DNA from: Nannocystaceae bacterium
GTDB taxonomy: Bacteria; Myxococcota_A; Polyangia; Nannocystales; Nannocystaceae
Assembly: GCA_019694555.1 (NCBI GenBank)
Contig: JAIBBS010000051.1
Span: 1 to 46,030, forward strand
Reading direction: 5' to 3'
Length of the DNA: 46,030 nucleotides
Shown: piece by piece, positions 41,738-46,030 of the stretch
Position numbering within the stretch: the first letter of the stretch is position 1
Layout: each line of letters begins with the position of its first letter
Made by a program: the position numbers and the translations under genes
The notes under the pieces: generated by a model
Told to the model about the DNA's origin: nothing
The model's input: the letters and a program-made list of their open reading frames with translations, nothing else
The model's database searches: none

Positions 41738-44398
41738 ATGGTCCCGGTGGGGTTGGGCTCGACGATGGTGGCGCGGCTGTGGCTCGCGCTCGCGTCGGAG
41801 CCCGCGACCACCGCGCCGACCGAGCCCGCCGCGCCGACCGAGTCCGCGGCGCCGACCGAGTCCGCAACGCCGACCGAGCCCGCAACGCCGACCGAGTCCG
41901 CAACGCCGACCGAGCCCGCAACGCCGACCGAGCCTGCAACGCCGACCGAGGTCGGCGCGCCGAGCAACGACGCGGCGACCAGCGACGACGTCGCGCCGCG
42001 CGACGACGCCGCGACGCGCGAGCGCACGGCCGAGCCCGACGAGGGCGCGGCGACACCCGTCGACCGCGGCGAGCCCGAGCCCACGCCGCAGCGCGCGGGT
42101 GACCTCGCGCGCGTGCGCGGTCGCGTGCTCACCTACGGCGATCGCAGCGCCATCGCCGGCGCGACCATCGTGCCGCTCGATGGCGGCACGCCGGTGACTG
42201 CGGACGAGGACGGCAACTTCACGTTGCCGCTGGGCGCGGGCACGCACGCGTTCGAGATCCGCGCGGTCGGATTCCAGACGCTGTCGACCAAGGTCACGCT
42301 GTCGCGCAACCGCGAGCTGACGTTCGAGTACCGGCTGCTGCCCAAGATCGGCGACGATCGCTACCGCACCATCGTGCGACAGCGGCGGGAGATCGCGCTG
42401 TCGGCCACGACCCTGCGCGAGGCCGAGATCCGCGAGGTCGCGGGCACGCGCGGCGATCCGCTGCGCGTGGTCACGAGCCTGCCGGGCGTGTCGCAGCTGT
42501 CGGGGCTGTTGCCGTACGTGGTCGTGCGCGGCGCGGCGCCGGGCAACACCGGCTACTACCTCGACGGCGCGCGAGTGCCGATCCTCTTCCACCTCGCGCT
42601 GGGTCCGTCGATCCTGCATCCGTACTTCATCGACGCGGTCGACTTCTATCCCGCGGGTGCGCCGTCGCGGCTGGGCCGCTTCGTCAGCGGCATCATCGAA
42701 GGTCGCACGCGGCCGTCGCGACGCGATCGCGTGCACGGTGACATCGACGCGCGCCTGACCGACGCCGGCGGCTTGCTCGAGATCCCGGTCAACCGCAGCT
42801 GGCTGCCGGGCTGCCTCGAGAACCCCAAGACCAAGCGACGGCTGTCGTGCAAGCGCGGGCCCGGCAAGGGCGCGCTGACGCTGGCGGGGCGCTACAGCTA
42901 CACCGGCGCGCTGATCAGCTTGGTGCAGTCGTCGGCGCGCATCAAGTTCTGGGACTACCAGGCGCGCTTCGATCACCGCATCGCGCCGACCGCCGACTTC
43001 ATCGCCTTCGCCTACGGCAGCTACGACGACGTCGGACAGAAGCCGCCCAAGGGCCAGGCCTACAAGCCGTACATCCGCTTCCACTTCCATCGCCTCGATC
43101 TGCGCGTGCGTCAGCGTCTGCGCCGCGAGGGCAGCGCGACCTATGCGGTGATCTTCGGCCTCGACGAGTCCGGCTTCACCAGCGGCGACACCGGCGCGCA
43201 GGTGTACCGCACCTACGAGTGGCGCATCGCGCCGCGCATGGACCTGCGCTTGCCGATCAACGAGCGCGTCGCCATCGGCCTGGGCATCGATCAAGAGTTC
43301 CAGATCTTCCGCCTCGCGAACCCCATCGTCGACAACAACCAGATCAACCTCGAAGACATCTCGCTGCTGTTCAGCGAGCGCTTCGTGTCGGCCTCCGGCG
43401 CGTACCTCGAGGCGCTCATCCGCAAGGGCGGCTTCGAGATGCGACCGGGTGTCCGCGTCGACGCCTACGCGCAGGTCGGCGGCAGCCCGTACCTGCCCAA
43501 CGCGACCGCCGTGACCCATGCGATCGGCGTCGATCCACGCATCACGTTGCGCGAGAAGGTCGCGCGGCGCTGGACGCTGCGTCAGGCCGTGGGCATGTAC
43601 CACCAGCCGCCGGCGTTCCCGATCCCGGTGCCGGCGATCGAATCGTTCGGCTTCGAGCGCGGTCTGCAGCAGAACGTCCAGGGCGCGTTCGGCTACGAGT
43701 TCGACGCGATCCCCGATCGTCTGCAGCTGATCCAGGAGGCCTACGGCGGCTACCTCAGCAACCTGCAGGACTACGATCTCGGCGCCGCGAGCACCGGCGG
43801 TTCGATCTCGGAGCTCGAGGACGTGATCACCAAGGTCGACGGCTGGGCCTACGGTCTCGAGACGATGCTGCGGCTGGCGCCCGAGATGCGCATGTTCGGT
43901 TGGGCCGCGTACACGCTGTCGCGCTCGGTGCGAAACTACAACGTCGGTGGTCGCGCGCCGTCGAGCTGGGATCAGCGGCACATCCTCAACGTCGTGCTCG
44001 GCTATCGCGTCAGCCACAAGTGGAACTTCGGCGGTCGCGTGCACTACCACAGCGGCCGCCCGTGGACGGCACCGATCGGCGATCAGACCAGCCTCGAGGC
44101 GCTGGCGCAGAACCGCAACAACGCCCGCATGGCGCCGTTCTTCCAGCTCGATCTGCGGATCGAACGCAACTGGCGCTACCCCGACTGGCAGCTCGATCTG
44201 TTCCTCGACATCAACAACGCGACCTATTCGTTCGACACCATCGCGTGCGGCCAGAGTCCCGGCGCGCTGCCCGGTGGCCTGCGCATGGGCCAGCTGGTGG
44301 TCGCGGCGCAGACCGATCCCGCACGCGGCGTCGCGAAGTGCACGCCGATCGGGCTGCGCTACACGCTGCCGTCGATGGGTCTGCGCGCGCGCTTCTGA
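41738..44398 (+). CDS. TonB-dependent outer-membrane receptor with carboxypeptidase-regulatory-like domain
   Basis: The 886-residue product begins with a short hydrophobic segment and a tandem repeat region (residues about 26-73), then a carboxypeptidase regulatory-like domain (about 125-200: R-V-R-G-R-V-L, I-A-G-A-T-I-V), then a plug domain (V-V-R-G-A-A-P-G-N-T-G-Y-Y-L-D-G), then a 22-strand-type beta barrel ending in R-A-R-F with the terminal Phe usual for outer-membrane proteins. Such receptors take up large substrates such as iron complexes or glycans by TonB energy. The N-terminal sandwich is common in SusC-like and myxobacterial receptors. The substrate is unknown. The signal peptide is weak; the ATG at 41765 is an alternative start. 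Confidence 0.92.
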   Translation: MVPVGLGSTMVARLWLALASEPATTAPTEPAAPTESAAPTESATPTEPATPTESATPTEPATPTEPATPTEVGAPSNDAATSDDVAPRDDAATRERTAEPDEGAATPVDRGEPEPTPQRAGDLARVRGRVLTYGDRSAIAGATIVPLDGGTPVTADEDGNFTLPLGAGTHAFEIRAVGFQTLSTKVTLSRNRELTFEYRLLPKIGDDRYRTIVRQRREIALSATTLREAEIREVAGTRGDPLRVVTSLPGVSQLSGLLPYVVVRGAAPGNTGYYLDGARVPILFHLALGPSILHPYFIDAVDFYPAGAPSRLGRFVSGIIEGRTRPSRRDRVHGDIDARLTDAGGLLEIPVNRSWLPGCLENPKTKRRLSCKRGPGKGALTLAGRYSYTGALISLVQSSARIKFWDYQARFDHRIAPTADFIAFAYGSYDDVGQKPPKGQAYKPYIRFHFHRLDLRVRQRLRREGSATYAVIFGLDESGFTSGDTGAQVYRTYEWRIAPRMDLRLPINERVAIGLGIDQEFQIFRLANPIVDNNQINLEDISLLFSERFVSASGAYLEALIRKGGFEMRPGVRVDAYAQVGGSPYLPNATAVTHAIGVDPRITLREKVARRWTLRQAVGMYHQPPAFPIPVPAIESFGFERGLQQNVQGAFGYEFDAIPDRLQLIQEAYGGYLSNLQDYDLGAASTGGSISELEDVITKVDGWAYGLETMLRLAPEMRMFGWAAYTLSRSVRNYNVGGRAPSSWDQRHILNVVLGYRVSHKWNFGGRVHYHSGRPWTAPIGDQTSLEALAQNRNNARMAPFFQLDLRIERNWRYPDWQLDLFLDINNATYSFDTIACGQSPGALPGGLRMGQLVVAAQTDPARGVAKCTPIGLRYTLPSMGLRARF
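41813..41956 (+). repeat. 18-base tandem repeat, eight units
   Basis: Eight direct units of 18 bases encode variants of (A/T)-P-T-E-(P/S)-A inside the TonB-receptor gene. Units differ at a few positions, mostly in the second half. It forms a Pro/Thr/Glu spacer after the signal region and, being in frame, may vary in copy number between strains. Confidence 0.85.
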
Positions 44399-44581
44399 GT
44401 CGCGGATGTGACGCCTCAGGTCTCATCCACGACTCGCAGCAAGGTTCCCGCTGCACACGGACGGTCGCAGCCCGGTGCAGGGCAAGCGCGGGCCGCCCTT
44501 CCCCACGGCTTGGTAGGGCGCGCGCGCCGATGCGTGTCGCGGCACTTGTGCCTCCGGCCGCGTCCGTGGCAACAAGAGCGG

Positions 44582-45763
44582 ATGCCACGCTCCACCGCCG
44601 TCGTCGCCGCGTTGCTGCTGCTCGCCTGCGGCGCGCGCGACCACGGCGCCGACGGCACCGAGGGCGGCACCAGCAGCGGTGGCGGCAGCACGGGCACGAC
44701 CGCCACGGCCGGCGATGGTTCGAGCTCGACGCAGGCGAGCAGCAGCAGCAGCGGCGCCGACGAGAGCTCGACCGGTGAGCCGATCGTGCCGATCGACTGC
44801 ACCGAGTCCTGCGTCGACACGCGCAGCGATGCCGGGATCATGCTGTGCTACTCGTGCCGCTGCAAGGCCGCGTTCGACAACTGGCTGCCCACGCGCGACG
44901 AGGTCCAGTGCAGCACGGCGACGGACATCGTCACGTACCACGCCGACGTCTCGGGCGCAGACACGGTGCTCGAGCCCGCGGCCGACGACGCGACCGCGTG
45001 CACCAACCCATCGCTGCTGACGGGATCGTGCCGCCAGGGCAGCAAGCTCGGGCAGCTGCAGCACGGCGACGTCATGCTGCGGTGGATCTGCCGCGATCCC
45101 TACGAGGACGTCGACGGCACCGTGATCTACGAGGACATGGGCCTGATCGGTCAGAACACGCGCACCGGCGTGGCGTGCTTCTGGGACGACATCGACGACG
45201 TCACCCACGACGACGACATGCCGCCACTCGATCTGATGGAGGCCAGCGAGGCCGAGCGCGAGCACTTCCTCGAGGTGTTCTACTTCGTCGACGGCAGCGG
45301 TACCTGCCGCACCTGTCACGATCACGATCCGTTCATCTTCACGCCGTACCTGCAGTCGACGCAGTGGATCTCGGTCGCGGCGGACAAGGGCCCGTACTCG
45401 TTCGCGCGGCTCGACGGCAACGCGATGCCGACCGGCAACTCGCACCTGGTCTCGCGCGAGGCTGCGGCCTGCACCGCGTGCCACCGCATCGGCAGCGAGG
45501 GCACCTGCTCGAGCTTCGCACCCAACTCGCTGGGGCTGGGCAAGGACGCGACCCACGAGCAGTCGGTGCACGACGCCGCGATGCCCGGCGACCCGCACTG
45601 GCGGCTCGCGTACTGGATGCCAGGACCCGGGCTCGCGGTGCCCGACTTCGACGCGTGGCAGATGCTGTTCGGACCGGCGCGCGACCACGTGCTGCAGTGC
45701 TGCGCCGCACCGGGCGTCGACGCGGGCGGCTGCCTGTGGGAGCCGGTGCCGGCGCAGCGATGA
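44582..45763 (+). CDS. Lipoprotein with two haem c-binding motifs
   Basis: The ATG at 44582 gives 393 residues with lipobox L-L-L-A-C (Cys16) and a low-complexity Ser/Gly/Thr linker to about residue 65. The folded part contains two C-X-X-C-H motifs: C242-R-T-C-H246 and C297-T-A-C-H301, the covalent haem c attachment signature. About ten other cysteines are present, some of which probably form disulfides. The protein may thus be a dihaem cytochrome c-like lipoprotein at the outer face of a membrane, but sites may also be chance matches in a Cys-rich protein. The frame upstream to 44408 has no signal peptide. The 183-base gap before it (44399-44581) shows nothing I can name. Confidence 0.8.
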   Translation: MPRSTAVVAALLLLACGARDHGADGTEGGTSSGGGSTGTTATAGDGSSSTQASSSSSGADESSTGEPIVPIDCTESCVDTRSDAGIMLCYSCRCKAAFDNWLPTRDEVQCSTATDIVTYHADVSGADTVLEPAADDATACTNPSLLTGSCRQGSKLGQLQHGDVMLRWICRDPYEDVDGTVIYEDMGLIGQNTRTGVACFWDDIDDVTHDDDMPPLDLMEASEAEREHFLEVFYFVDGSGTCRTCHDHDPFIFTPYLQSTQWISVAADKGPYSFARLDGNAMPTGNSHLVSREAAACTACHRIGSEGTCSSFAPNSLGLGKDATHEQSVHDAAMPGDPHWRLAYWMPGPGLAVPDFDAWQMLFGPARDHVLQCCAAPGVDAGGCLWEPVPAQR

Positions 45764-45805
45764 GCGCGGCGCGGCCGCAAGGAACGACGCGAGGCCGATC
45801 GTGAT

Positions 45806-45970
45806 TCAGCCGCGCTTGCTCGCGAGGCTCCAGCCGAAGTCGCCCAAGCTGCTCACCAAGAAGGCGATGTTCACCGTCTTGGCGAAGGCAGCGGCGCCCG
45901 CGGGCCACAGCTGCCCGAGCAGGACGACCGCGTTCAACACCACCAGGACGACCAGCATCGCGCGCCGCAT
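45806..45970 (-). CDS. Small hydrophobic membrane protein, 54 residues
   Basis: A short frame from the ATG at 45970 to the TGA at 45806 encodes 54 residues: M-R-R-A-M, a hydrophobic helix (L-V-V-L-V-V-L-N-A-V-V-L-L), then a second, weaker hydrophobic segment (V-N-I-A-F-L-V-S-S-L) and a basic end (S-K-R-G). It is likely a small inner-membrane protein with one or two helices. Repeated palindromic sequence lies upstream. It is convergent with the haem lipoprotein gene (42-base gap). Because it is so short, coding is less certain than for the large genes. Confidence 0.6.
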   Translation of the reverse strand: MRRAMLVVLVVLNAVVLLGQLWPAGAAAFAKTVNIAFLVSSLGDFGWSLASKRG

Positions 45971-45985
45971 CACGCCCCAAGAGTA

Positions 45986-46026
45986 TCACCGGGTCCACCC
46001 GGCTCATCACCGGGTCACCACCCGAT
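45986..46026. repeat. ATCACCGGGTC direct repeat and CCGGGT/ACCCGG palindrome
   Basis: ATCACCGGGTC occurs twice, around 45986 and 46006, and CCGGGTCCACCCGG at 45989-46002 is an inverted repeat with 6-base arms. The arrangement, 16-50 bases upstream of the small membrane-protein gene, resembles an operator. The window ends at 46030, so it may continue. Confidence 0.35.
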
Positions 46027-46030
46027 CGTC

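Overview
The window is very GC-rich (by eye about 70% or more) and almost fully coding. It looks like chromosomal DNA of a myxobacterium (Myxococcota, possibly Nannocystaceae-like). The taxonomic call is inference from several signs: many lipoproteins with Ser/Thr/Gly/Asp-rich linkers behind the lipobox, a MYXO-CTERM-type C-terminus, two Hanks-type Ser/Thr kinases with WD40 or TPR C-termini, an FHA regulator, repeated carboxypeptidase-regulatory-like domains, and a wax ester synthase-like acyltransferase. I see no rRNA, tRNA, CRISPR array, insertion sequence, integrase or phage gene, and no gene-free stretch longer than 300 bases.

Layout. 1-3108: two overlapping lipoprotein genes (the first cut by the window edge) and an unknown protein. 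3130-4490: an ArsR-like regulator and an AHSA1/SRPBCC protein in one minus-strand operon. 4591-9279: an archaemetzincin-like Tat lipoprotein, a Nudix hydrolase and a 1002-residue protein with about nine carboxypeptidase-regulatory-like repeats and a C-terminal PDZ domain. 9391-17192: mostly envelope proteins (lipoproteins, secreted Cys-rich proteins, a ComEA-like HhH protein) around two housekeeping genes, nudC and alkB, plus a protein with 15 cysteines spaced exactly every third residue. 17335-21205: an FHA/winged-helix regulator overlapping a kinase/WD40 gene. 21403-25718: proC, a WS/DGAT acyltransferase, a DUF1272 protein, an alpha/beta hydrolase and a COG0523 GTPase. 25837-32404: a secreted alpha-toroid-like protein with a MYXO-CTERM tail, a cyclic 2,3-diphosphoglycerate synthetase-family GTPase, a propeller/transglutaminase-like protein and a PPP-type phosphatase. 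32580-36437: a lipoprotein with dockerin-like calcium loops, a trypsin-like lipoprotein and an EF-hand protein, closed by a perfect hairpin terminator. 36729-41223: an ECF sigma factor fused through a membrane helix to a carboxypeptidase-regulatory-like domain, facing a kinase that starts with a zinc-binding anti-sigma-type motif. 41358-46030: a small membrane protein, a TonB-dependent receptor, a lipoprotein with two haem c sites and a 54-residue membrane protein.

The best candidate for an undescribed system is the convergent pair at 36729-41223. The sigma factor carries its own membrane anchor and periplasmic domain, no separate anti-sigma gene is present, and the neighbouring kinase has an HX3CX2C zinc motif, a kinase domain, a membrane helix and TPRs. 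The second strongest signal is the period-3 cysteine protein at 15695-16336. At least ten genes also have a TAYNNT hexamer 6-15 bases before the start codon, suggesting many short-leader or leaderless transcripts; this was used to choose the start of the Nudix gene at 5627.
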